DNA from: Candidatus Amulumruptor caecigallinarius
GTDB lineage: Bacteria; Bacteroidota; Bacteroidia; Bacteroidales; Muribaculaceae
DNA length: 34,783 nucleotides
Direction of reading: 5' to 3'
Assembly (NCBI GenBank): GCA_023665575.1
Contig: JAMPDQ010000018.1
Coordinates: 1 to 34,783 of the forward strand
How positions within the stretch are numbered: the first letter of the stretch is position 1; every line of letters starts with the position of its first letter. The notes beneath the pieces are model-generated. The model ran no database searches and was not told the DNA's origin. It saw only the letters and a list, made by a program, of their open reading frames with translations. The position numbers and the translations under genes were made by a program. Shown here one piece after another: positions 23,215-30,016 of the stretch.

Positions 23215-23937
23215 ATGATTGATAGGGGATATTTCAGATTCAAGAAGTTCAATTGCCGTCATTTGTCAAGCTCAATGAAAGTAGGTGTAGACGCGGTGCT
23301 TTTGGCATCGTGGGCGGATATCAGGCAATGTCGGAAGGTGCTTGATGTCGGTACCGGCTGTGGAGTTATTGCTCTCATTTGCGCTCAGCGTTGCCCGGAT
23401 GTTCATGTTGATGCCATTGATGTGCATATTCCTTCTGTTGGGGAGGCTCAATTGAATTTTAATAATTCGCCGTGGGGCGGACGGCTTGATGCATTTGTTG
23501 CAGATTTCAATTCATTTTCCGGGTCCGGTTATGATTTGATTATCTCGAATCCCCCCTTTTTCAACTCGGGAATAATAAATCCGTCCGGTGAGAGAATGAT
23601 TGCGCGTCATCAGGATTCGCTTTCTCCTACATCTCTCCTTTCCGGCGGGAAGCGTTTGCTGAATCCGGGCGGCTCAATCGCAATGATTTTTCCGGCCGAC
23701 CAATTGGATACAGTTGTTGATGAGGCTGGAGGCCATGGCTTTTTTCTCGGCAGATACATGAAAATCAGGGGAAATCCAAATGCAAAAGTGAAGAGGGTTT
23801 TAACTCAGTTTTATGCCGGTGAGGACGCTGAATTAATCGATGAAGGTGAGACTCAGATACTGGAGATAATGGATAATGAAGGCAACTATACCCCCGGATA
23901 TGTTGCGCTCGGAAAGGATCTGTACCTTAAATTTTAG
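23215..23937 (+). CDS. trmN6: tRNA1(Val) (adenine(37)-N6)-methyltransferase
   Basis: This enzyme methylates N6 of A37 in tRNA1(Val) with S-adenosylmethionine. The 240-residue protein opens with FRFKKFNCRHLSSSMKVGVDAVLLASW, the family signature. The SAM-binding motif is VLDVGTGCGVIAL (42-54) and the catalytic motif NPPF (112-115). I chose the ATG at 23215; the frame extends to a TTG at 23206. The stop codon TAG is completed by the first base of palindromic element copy 5: removing the element and one TTA restores a TAA stop in the same place, so the protein is unchanged by the insertion. It is divergent from lon. Confidence 0.93.
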   Translation: MIDRGYFRFKKFNCRHLSSSMKVGVDAVLLASWADIRQCRKVLDVGTGCGVIALICAQRCPDVHVDAIDVHIPSVGEAQLNFNNSPWGGRLDAFVADFNSFSGSGYDLIISNPPFFNSGIINPSGERMIARHQDSLSPTSLLSGGKRLLNPGGSIAMIFPADQLDTVVDEAGGHGFFLGRYMKIRGNPNAKVKRVLTQFYAGEDAELIDEGETQILEIMDNEGNYTPGYVALGKDLYLKF

Positions 23938-24132
23938 AATCTGTTTCATAAAAAATTTAACATTAGGAGTCGCATGCATAAGCCGAATTTGATTATGCAG
24001 AATCAGGAGTATACTGAGCTATATGACTGATTCAAAGAGTCGCCGTTCGTAACCTAAGGTTGCTCCCTCTGAGATTGAAAAATTATCTCATAAATAAGCC
24101 GACCTAATGTTGAATTTTTATGAAACAGACTC
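23937..24132. repeat. Palindromic MITE-like element, copy 5 (intermediate form)
   Basis: The ends GAATCTGTTTCATAAAAAAT and TTTTTATGAAACAGACTC are inverted repeats. The core GAATCAGGAGTATACTGAG.. and ..GACTGATTC is present. The right half has part of the long-form block (CCCTCTGAGATTGAAAAATT), so it looks like a long form with an internal deletion. TTA lies on both sides (23934-23936 and 24133-24135). Confidence 0.8.
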
Positions 24133-24233
24133 TTAAACTGAAGGTGGCGTTTTTTAACACACAACCTTTAAACTGAATAAGTTGTTTATAGTCTAATATA
24201 TAAAAGCCACAATTTGCGATAATATATTTATAT

Positions 24234-25418
24234 ATGATGAATAAAAGAATTTTTATTGCGCTCGCCGTCGTAACTTTGTCAACACCGTTTGTCAAAGCTC
24301 AGGATGAATTCGATGATATATATTACAATCCCAATTCCAAGAAGGAGAAAACAGAAATAAGAGATAAGAAGGATAAGAAAAGAACTAATTATATAGCTGA
24401 TTTCAGCGAAATGGATGTTGACGACTATAACAAGCGAGGATTCTATTATGAAACCCCTATCGACACCATAGGCTCTGCCGCTGAAACCGGCGAGGATTTT
24501 GTGTATACGCAGCAGATTCAGAAGTATTACAACCCAACAATCATTCTTGACAACTCCGATATTCTGGAGGATGTGCTCGATAATTCCTACGGCAATGTGG
24601 AAATAGTGATTGATAATGGTAATGTAGCTTTCGCTCCGATATATGCAGGAGGATATAATTGGTGTTATCGCCCGTCGTGGACTTGGAATTATGCCTTCGG
24701 TCCGGTGGGAATCAGTTGGTATTGGGGGCCAACTTGGTATTGGAATTATGCCCCGGCATGGGCCTACTATCCGGTGTGGACGTGGGGACCCGGATATTAT
24801 CCTCCGGTTCGTCCCGGGTTCTATCCCCCTTATCGCCCACACAGACCATATTATGCATCCGGTCGCCCGGGTGCGCATCGTCCGGTGTCTCCGGCTCCGG
24901 GATGGTCTAACAATACCCGCCCGGGCTATAACTATGGCAACTCTTCCAGGCCTTCAAGTTCCCATTCAGGCGGCTATACACGCCCCGGTGGTGTGGTGCG
25001 CCCCGGTGGTAACCGCCCCGGTGGCAATGTTCGCCCCGGTGGCAGCAGATCTGTCGTGAATAGGAGAGTTAATACAACAGGAGCCAATGTTTCAAACGCC
25101 GGCATACAAAACAATCATGCTGCTGCTGTCAGCAATGGTGGTGGAACCAATCCCGGCGGATATAATCCTAATGTAAGAAGAAACACAACATCCACAAGGA
25201 GATCAACCGAACTTAAAAATATTAACGTTAACAATAATGTGAATGCCTCGCATAACAGAGAAAGTGTAAATAACCGCTCCACAACCACCAACCGCAGCAG
25301 CTATAACACCGGCAATCGCTCCACAACCAACCGCGGTGGAGGCTCTTTCGGCGGTTCTCGTGGCGGCGGCGGTTCTCGTGGCGGCGGCGGTTCTCGTGGC
25401 GGCGGCCATAGAAGATAA
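24234..25418 (+). CDS. Secreted low-complexity protein, Trp/Tyr-rich then Gly/Arg/Asn-rich
   Basis: I recognise no named family. The protein is 394 residues with a signal peptide (MMNKRIFIALAVVTLSTPFVKAQ), so it is exported; the second Met is an equally good start. Residues about 24-60 are rich in charged Lys/Asp/Glu. Residues about 140-205 are packed with Trp, Tyr and Pro (YRPSWTWNYAFGP, WYWGPTWYWNYAPAW). The remainder is Arg/Pro/Gly and Asn/Ser/Thr rich, with repeats such as RPGG and a C-terminal GGSRGG triplicate. There is one Cys only. The composition suggests a surface or periplasmic structural or binding protein, with the basic tail perhaps contacting RNA, DNA or polysaccharide; this is guesswork. 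No exact promoter box is visible; a palindromic element ends about 100 bases upstream. Confidence 0.75.
   Translation: MMNKRIFIALAVVTLSTPFVKAQDEFDDIYYNPNSKKEKTEIRDKKDKKRTNYIADFSEMDVDDYNKRGFYYETPIDTIGSAAETGEDFVYTQQIQKYYNPTIILDNSDILEDVLDNSYGNVEIVIDNGNVAFAPIYAGGYNWCYRPSWTWNYAFGPVGISWYWGPTWYWNYAPAWAYYPVWTWGPGYYPPVRPGFYPPYRPHRPYYASGRPGAHRPVSPAPGWSNNTRPGYNYGNSSRPSSSHSGGYTRPGGVVRPGGNRPGGNVRPGGSRSVVNRRVNTTGANVSNAGIQNNHAAAVSNGGGTNPGGYNPNVRRNTTSTRRSTELKNINVNNNVNASHNRESVNNRSTTTNRSSYNTGNRSTTNRGGGSFGGSRGGGGSRGGGGSRGGGHRR
25353..25406 (+). repeat. 18-bp tandem repeat, three copies, in the secreted protein gene
   Basis: The unit GGTTCTCGTGGCGGCGGC occurs three times with an exact 18-base period and encodes GSRGGG units at the protein C-terminus. 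The near-identity at DNA level suggests recent expansion by slippage. Confidence 0.8.
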
Positions 25419-25489
25419 AAATTTTTAATTATATTTGTGGGGGGAATACATCCCCTCATTTTTATTTATAAATAGATTTATTTTTCTTA

Positions 25490-25800
25490 GAGTCTGTTTC
25501 ATAAGAAACTGAACATTAGGAGCGGCTTATTTTTGAGATAATTTATTCAATCTCAGAGGGAGCAACCTCCAACCTCCAACCTCCTTTCTTTTCGCAAGTT
25601 GCAAACTTGCGAAAGTTGAATAAATAAATTAATAATAAATCATATGTCTGTTTTAAATTTAAATTTTTATTGGCCTCTCATGCATGGCTGATTTTGACTT
25701 TTTGAATCAGTCACATTGCCCGCTATGTTTCTGATTCTTAAGAGTCAAACCCTACTCATGCATGCGACTTCTAATGTTAAATTTTTTATGAAACAGACTC
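25490..25800. repeat. Palindromic MITE-like element, copy 6 (long form, inverted)
   Basis: This 311-bp copy has the same sequence plan as copy 7 (33791-34098) but in reverse orientation. Ends are GAGTCTGTTTCATAAGAAAC and AAATTTTTTATGAAACAGACTC. It has TTA on both sides (25487-25489 and 25801-25803), the core palindrome at about 25691-25748, and a second hairpin TTCGCAAGTT-GCA-AACTTGCGAA at 25597-25619. Its right end stops 17 bases before the start codon of the beta-barrel protein. Confidence 0.85.
25701..25731 (+). promoter_or_regulatory. Promoter-like sequence inside element copy 6
   Basis: TTTG (25701-25704), a 19-base spacer and TATGTTTC (25724-25731) match the consensus except for the last base. 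It points at the beta-barrel gene, whose start is 86 bases further. It is formed by the core palindrome of the element, so the match may be fortuitous. Confidence 0.3.
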
Positions 25801-25817
25801 TTAGCTACTTATACAGT

Positions 25818-27524
25818 ATGAAAAAATTCCACTTAACTTTATGTGTGTGCATGTCGATTCCTCTTTGCGCCATGTCACAAAGTGCAACTGATGCTTACAG
25901 GTTGTCACAAAATGATTTGAGAGGAACTGCCAGATTCATGTCTATGGCCGGTGCGTTTGGAGCACTCGGCGGCGACTTGTCTTGTTTGTCGCAGAATCCG
26001 GGTGGTATAGGAATTTACCGCAGCAATGAGGTCGGTATCACGGCAGGCCTTGATTTTATGAGCAATGAGGCAGAATCGCGCGGCATATCTTCTACTACAA
26101 ACCAGACTGTATTCAATCTGAATAATTTGGGAGGTGTGTTCACCCTAAGGATGCCCTCAGCCATGTTCCCAAACATCAATATAGGCTTCTCATATAATAA
26201 AGTGGCCTCGTTTGCACGGCGTTACAATGGCGGTATCCCACGCCTTAACACCTCTCTCAGTAATTATATTGCAGGAATCGCCAACACATGGGATCTTACT
26301 GAAGCTGATGTGAAGAGCACCGGCAATTTCGACCCTTATAATCCTCCCTCCGGGTTTCGCGGCGCTCCATGGATCACTATCCTCGGATATGACTCTTATC
26401 TGATAAATCCGGAAGGCCCCGTTGAAGACCCGCACTGGTATGGCCAATTCGGCAACGGCACCTCCGGCAACGGAAATTTCAACGTTGAGGAAAAAGGTTA
26501 TGTTGATGAATATAATATCGCTATCGGTGGAAATATCAATAACATCGTTTTCTGGGGATTGGATTTCGGCATCACATCTATTGATTATCGTATCGGCACT
26601 GTGTGGGGAGAGGAGCTGACAGATGCTTATGTATACAACCCCGATGCAAAACGCGTGCAGACAATGGATGCCCGCTGGAGTCTCAGCAATGACTATAAAG
26701 TGTCGGGAACAGGATATAATTTCAAAATGGGTGTGATTGTGAAGCCGGTGCAGGAGCTTCGCATCGGACTCGCTTTCCATACTCCCACCTATTATTCTCT
26801 TACTGAAAATTTCTATAATGAATATGTGGATTTCAATTATCCTTTCCCCAACGGCTCTGACTATGCCGTAACCAATGATGGATATCCTGCAGCAAACAAT
26901 ATAGATTTCCAAACTCCCTGGAGGGTGATTGCAAGCGTGGCGGGTGTGATTGGCTCAAAATTCATCATATCTGCCGACTATGAATGGCAAGGATATAAGA
27001 ATATGAAATATGCAAACTGGACCCCTGATGATTATTACTGGGATCCATGGTGGGATTATGACTATCCATGGTATTATGGCACTCCTTCAAGGGCCGGATC
27101 AGCGGCCGATTCTTACGATAGGGATCCGATTGGCTTCACCAATAGGAAAATAAAGGAAATATATCGCGACAGCCACACTTTCCGCATTGGCGCTGAATAC
27201 AGAGTGCTCCCGGGTTTTAGCGCCCGTATCGGCTATAGCTACACCACTTCTCCCATTTCAGCATCAGCCAAGGATAACCTTGTTGATATCCCCGGTGCTG
27301 GAACAATGTCTGACTACCGTCTTGACAATGAAACCCATCACATCACTGCTGGCCTGGGATATAAATATCGCGGATTTTATGCCGATTTTGCATATGTTTA
27401 TAAATATCAAGGTTCGGAATATTATCCCTTCAGTCCTGACCCCGACAATGAAATGTCAGTGGCAAATTCGAAGCTCAAGCTTAACACAAATCAGATTGTG
27501 CTCTCATTAGGCTATAAATTCTGA
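25818..27524 (+). CDS. Outer-membrane beta-barrel protein (OMPP1/FadL-like transport family)
   Basis: The 568-residue product has a signal peptide (MKKFHLTLCVCMSIPLCAMSQ), then DAYRLSQNDLRGTARFMSMAGAFGALGGDLSCLSQNPGGIGIYRSNEVGIT, the N-terminal plug pattern of OMPP1/FadL-like proteins in Bacteroidota. The rest is alternating amphipathic beta-strand sequence ending in an aromatic residue (LSLGYKF), as for barrels recognised by the BAM complex. A periplasmic or surface loop at about 425-450 is very rich in Trp, Tyr and Asp. The ligand is unknown; FadL relatives pass hydrophobic molecules. The longer frame from 25716 is not real: its extra residues come from palindromic element copy 6. Confidence 0.85.
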   Translation: MKKFHLTLCVCMSIPLCAMSQSATDAYRLSQNDLRGTARFMSMAGAFGALGGDLSCLSQNPGGIGIYRSNEVGITAGLDFMSNEAESRGISSTTNQTVFNLNNLGGVFTLRMPSAMFPNINIGFSYNKVASFARRYNGGIPRLNTSLSNYIAGIANTWDLTEADVKSTGNFDPYNPPSGFRGAPWITILGYDSYLINPEGPVEDPHWYGQFGNGTSGNGNFNVEEKGYVDEYNIAIGGNINNIVFWGLDFGITSIDYRIGTVWGEELTDAYVYNPDAKRVQTMDARWSLSNDYKVSGTGYNFKMGVIVKPVQELRIGLAFHTPTYYSLTENFYNEYVDFNYPFPNGSDYAVTNDGYPAANNIDFQTPWRVIASVAGVIGSKFIISADYEWQGYKNMKYANWTPDDYYWDPWWDYDYPWYYGTPSRAGSAADSYDRDPIGFTNRKIKEIYRDSHTFRIGAEYRVLPGFSARIGYSYTTSPISASAKDNLVDIPGAGTMSDYRLDNETHHITAGLGYKYRGFYADFAYVYKYQGSEYYPFSPDPDNEMSVANSKLKLNTNQIVLSLGYKF

Positions 27525-27574
27525 GCCGTCACCCGGCGATTATATAAAATGTAGCCTATAGGCTCCATAAACCA

Positions 27575-27616
27575 ACATATAAATAATGCAGCCAATCGGC
27601 TGCATTATTTATATGT
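27575..27616. terminator. Convergent bidirectional terminator
   Basis: A perfect 19-bp stem, 27575-27593 with 27598-27616 (ACATATAAATAATGCAGCC and its inverse), with a 4-base loop. It closes the barrel gene and includes the stop codon (27609-27611) of the converging DUF2156 gene. AGCCTATAGGCT at 27553-27564 is a further perfect 12-bp palindrome. Confidence 0.85.
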
Positions 27617-28544
27617 TTCTCACCCTTTTCCCCACAAAGAGAATCGGATGATATGACATCTTGCTCTCTCGCAAACTTTCATCTCCCATATCCTCCTCCC
27701 GGTTAAGATATCTTATTTCCGGATGAAGCGACATCGCGTGATTGCACATCCCGGATGCCAATGCCTGATATATGCCGCGATATTCAATGTTTCCCTTCTC
27801 TACGTGACAGAAAAATGTGTCGCCTGTAAATTCACCGAATGAATAGCCTGCAATCATATTGTCAATCTCCACCATTACACCTGTGAATGGAAAACAATTC
27901 CAGTTTTTAAGCACATCCATTGTGGCCTCACATTCATATTCCAATAATTTATTCCCGGGATGCATCGTATCAAAAGCAAGTGTGAAAGCAATCAGTCTCG
28001 GAATGTCACTTTCTTGAATACTCCTCATCACATGTTTCGGATAATGAGTGTTGAAATAATTGAGATGATTTCTCTTTTTCTCCATCTTCCGTCCTGAAAA
28101 ATGCCGGAATTTTTCTGCCTCATAGAGATATTCCTTCCAATCATTGATAAGAGGAGAATCAGGAGTGCTTTCCGGCTCACTGTCAGGAGAAAATTCCTCA
28201 GGATAAATAATCATTCCCTCAACGTTGCTACATCTGCAATATCCGCTGATGAGTGCCTCGCTTTCATTCATCGACAATTCCCCAATCGGTTTGTAAAAAA
28301 TAACAGTGCGTGAGTCGGGCACAGCTCCCTTTATAAAGAGTGTGTCGCGAAAAATGCAATATTCATAATGAAAATAATCTGCCCACATCACAGTGCCTCC
28401 GACTGAAAAATCACACGAGCGCGATGGATATTGAGAAAAGAATCTTATGAGCAACGGAATATCCTTAATCCCGAGACTCTTGAAGTTTAGCACACCAACA
28501 GGAGTAGTTAATATAGTGTTACAATGTTTCATAGATACATACAT
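27609..28544 (-). CDS. DUF2156 protein (phosphatidylglycerol lysyltransferase C-terminal-like)
   Basis: The 311-residue soluble protein matches the DUF2156 / LPG_synthase_C family, which has two GNAT-like halves and, in MprF and relatives, transfers an aminoacyl group from tRNA to a lipid. Visible pattern elements are the N-terminal IPLLIRFFSQYPSRSCDFSVGGTVMWADYFHYEYC and the C-terminal VMVEIDNMIAGYSFGEF.., FFCHVEKGNIEYRGIYQALASGM and the segment YLNREEDMGDESLRESKMSYHP. It lacks the membrane domain of MprF, as Bacteroidota members commonly do, so the acceptor is unknown. A start four codons later (MKHCNTIL, 28532) is possible. The last codons and the stop lie within the convergent terminator stem. 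Confidence 0.88.
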   Translation of the reverse strand: MYVSMKHCNTILTTPVGVLNFKSLGIKDIPLLIRFFSQYPSRSCDFSVGGTVMWADYFHYEYCIFRDTLFIKGAVPDSRTVIFYKPIGELSMNESEALISGYCRCSNVEGMIIYPEEFSPDSEPESTPDSPLINDWKEYLYEAEKFRHFSGRKMEKKRNHLNYFNTHYPKHVMRSIQESDIPRLIAFTLAFDTMHPGNKLLEYECEATMDVLKNWNCFPFTGVMVEIDNMIAGYSFGEFTGDTFFCHVEKGNIEYRGIYQALASGMCNHAMSLHPEIRYLNREEDMGDESLRESKMSYHPILFVGKRVRNI

Positions 28545-28720
28545 GCAGTAATTATGCCCCCATGTCTTGATAATTTTATGTAACGGGGTTTGATTCCCGG
28601 TTATACTTTATAAACTTTAAAGTGAATAAAAAAGTTCAACACATGGTGTGTCTCAATCAATCGCGATGGGGGAGCACTACCGCCCTGATTCACGCCTATG
28701 GAATTTGTAACATCACTCGC
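28545..28720. other. Intergenic region upstream of the DUF2156 gene
   Basis: I see no gene here. ACTTTAAAGT at about 28615-28624 is a perfect palindrome, and GGGGTTTGATTCCC at about 28586-28599 resembles a tRNA T-arm but no cloverleaf can be built. No exact TAnnTTTG box was found for the minus-strand gene. Confidence 0.4.
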
Positions 28721-28767
28721 CAAAAGCCGACCCCATAGCCGCTATTTCTTTTGAGACGGGGCCTAAG
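28721..28767. repeat. Solo element-end repeat, copy B
   Basis: CAAAAGCC...CGCTATTTCTTTTGAGACGGGGCCTAAG is the partner of the stretch at 164-207. Both sit just beyond the 3' end of a minus-strand transcription unit (dnaK there, the ribosomal cluster here). Confidence 0.45.
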
Positions 28768-28773
28768 TATTCA

Positions 28774-28807
28774 AAAAAATCCGGTGAAATTTTTCACCGG
28801 ATTTTTT
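28774..28807. terminator. Bidirectional terminator of the ribosomal cluster
   Basis: A perfect 16-bp stem, AAAAAATCCGGTGAAA (28774-28789) with its inverse at 28792-28807, with A-run and T-run arms, works in both directions. It lies about 155 bases after DUF4295. The region 28808-28962 between shows no gene. Confidence 0.8.
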
Positions 28808-28962
28808 AATTTATCTGTAAATAAGCAGCTTCGAATAATAAATGAATAGATTAAATCAAATTGTTTTTGAATAGGTTTTGATACAGAATGTAGAGGTAGG
28901 CATGCATATGCCTCTGAATCACAAAGCAAATGCATTATTTATCGAGCTGCTTGGTTGGTTGC

Positions 28963-29112
28963 TTATTTAAGCGCGTCTTTCACTGCATCGTTGGGCACCA
29001 TTTCTTCTCTGAAAACATAAGCGCCTGTCTTGGGAGATTTCTCCATTACGATGATTTTGCTATATGTACGGCCTTCACCCTTCTGGATTGAAGCCACGGT
29101 TTTCTTTGCCAT
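28963..29112 (-). CDS. DUF4295 family protein
   Basis: This short gene encodes 49 residues starting MAKKTVASIQKGEGRTYSKI and ending VPNDAVKDALK, the Bacteroidota DUF4295 family. It is invariably found after rpmG and rpmB in this phylum and is probably ribosome-associated; its exact role is not established. The start is 10 bases after the rpmG stop. The protein is basic at the N-terminus, as small ribosomal proteins are. Confidence 0.9.
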   Translation of the reverse strand: MAKKTVASIQKGEGRTYSKIIVMEKSPKTGAYVFREEMVPNDAVKDALK

Positions 29113-29122
29113 TTTTCAGTGC

Positions 29123-29311
29123 TTATTTGATTTCTTTGTGAACTGTTACTTTCTTCAGGATCGGATTATATTTCTTGAGTTCCAGACGTCCCGGAGTGTT
29201 TTTGCGGTTCTTGGTAGTGATGTATCTTGACATACCGGGCATTCCGCTTGCCTTATGTTCTGTGCATTCGAGAATCACTTGAACGCGATTGCCTTTTGCT
29301 TTCTTTGCCAT
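29123..29311 (-). CDS. rpmG: 50S ribosomal protein L33
   Basis: This is a small large-subunit ribosomal protein of 62 residues. The family pattern is clear: [18 protein letters not shown], then [22 protein letters not shown] and a terminal TVHKEIK. It has a single Cys rather than the four zinc-binding cysteines of some L33 forms, so this is the zinc-independent (C-minus) type. It lies 13 bases after rpmB and 10 bases before DUF4295. Confidence 0.97.
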   Translation of the reverse strand: MAKKAKGNRVQVILECTEHKASGMPGMSRYITTKNRKNTPGRLELKKYNPILKKVTVHKEIK

Positions 29312-29324
29312 AACTTAATAGGAA

Positions 29325-29588
29325 TTATAAGGAGAGAATTTTAATATCCTTGAAATCGAGATTTCCCTCAGCCTCTGCTTTCTTTAACGCTGCGTTGAGA
29401 CCGATTTTATTGATTGTGCGGAGTGCGCGTGCTGATATGCGAAGCTGAATCCACATATCCTCTTCAACCCAATAGAATTTTTTTGTATGCAAGTTTACTT
29501 CAAACTTGCGCTTGGTGCGACGCTTTGAGTGTGATACATTATTGCCCACCTGCGCCTTTTTGCCTGTGATCTGACAAACTTTTGACAT
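29325..29588 (-). CDS. rpmB: 50S ribosomal protein L28
   Basis: This large-subunit ribosomal protein has 87 residues and starts [20 protein letters not shown], followed by the conserved [20 protein letters not shown] and [15 protein letters not shown]. It is the first gene of the rpmB-rpmG-DUF4295 cluster. The promoter at 29708-29739 leaves an unusually long leader of about 115 bases with a possible hairpin (29655-29679, TCGCTAAA with TTT-C-AGCGA), which might bind a ribosomal protein for feedback control. Confidence 0.97.
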   Translation of the reverse strand: MSKVCQITGKKAQVGNNVSHSKRRTKRKFEVNLHTKKFYWVEEDMWIQLRISARALRTINKIGLNAALKKAEAEGNLDFKDIKILSL

Positions 29589-29707
29589 GGCTGTTGTTAA
29601 TTTTCTTTTTAAAAATTTGCTTCAGTTTCTGACGCCATCTCAGTTCTCATATCATCGCTAAACGCATCATTTTCAGCGACTTTTAAGGATGTGTCACAAA
29701 ACATTTG

Positions 29708-29739
29708 CAAAATTACGATTTTTTTGCCAATTATACAAA
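29708..29739 (-). promoter_or_regulatory. Promoter of the rpmB-rpmG-DUF4295 cluster
   Basis: On the minus strand TTTG (29736-29739), a 20-base spacer and TAATTTTG (29708-29715) match the consensus exactly. The stretch 29740-29894 between this and the helicase promoter shows no gene. Confidence 0.8.
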
Positions 29740-29894
29740 CTTTCTCATCGTTTCTTTTCGCTTTTTTACGATTTTATTCATTCCCTTGCAGGCAAAATCC
29801 ACCTCTTTTGCTATTTTTACCTGTCGAGCCTCCTTTTCGAAGCACCTTTTCGAGACTTTATCGATGAGCCAGCTTCTGATTTTGTTTGAGGTTA

Positions 29895-29926
29895 TTTGGA
29901 GGTCTTCCTATAATCTATTAATTTTG
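29895..29926 (+). promoter_or_regulatory. Promoter of the DEAD-box helicase gene
   Basis: TTTG (29895-29898), a 20-base spacer and TAATTTTG (29919-29926) match the consensus exactly. The leader is about 85 bases, in the range seen for cold-responsive helicase genes, but no cold-box is recognised. Confidence 0.8.
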
Positions 29927-30016
29927 TGGTTGTGAAGCAAAGTTCCATAGAGCCGAGACACACATGCAGACTCTTGTCCGTTTATCCCCACTCCAAAATA
30001 TAGATTGCTTTTATAA

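Noticed and set aside
25716-25817. N-terminal extension of the barrel protein
   Set aside because: It is translated from element copy 6 and lacks export features; a clear signal peptide starts at 25818.
28584-28605. tRNA T-arm-like GGGGTTTGATTCCC
   Set aside because: No acceptor, D or anticodon arm can be assembled around it on either strand.
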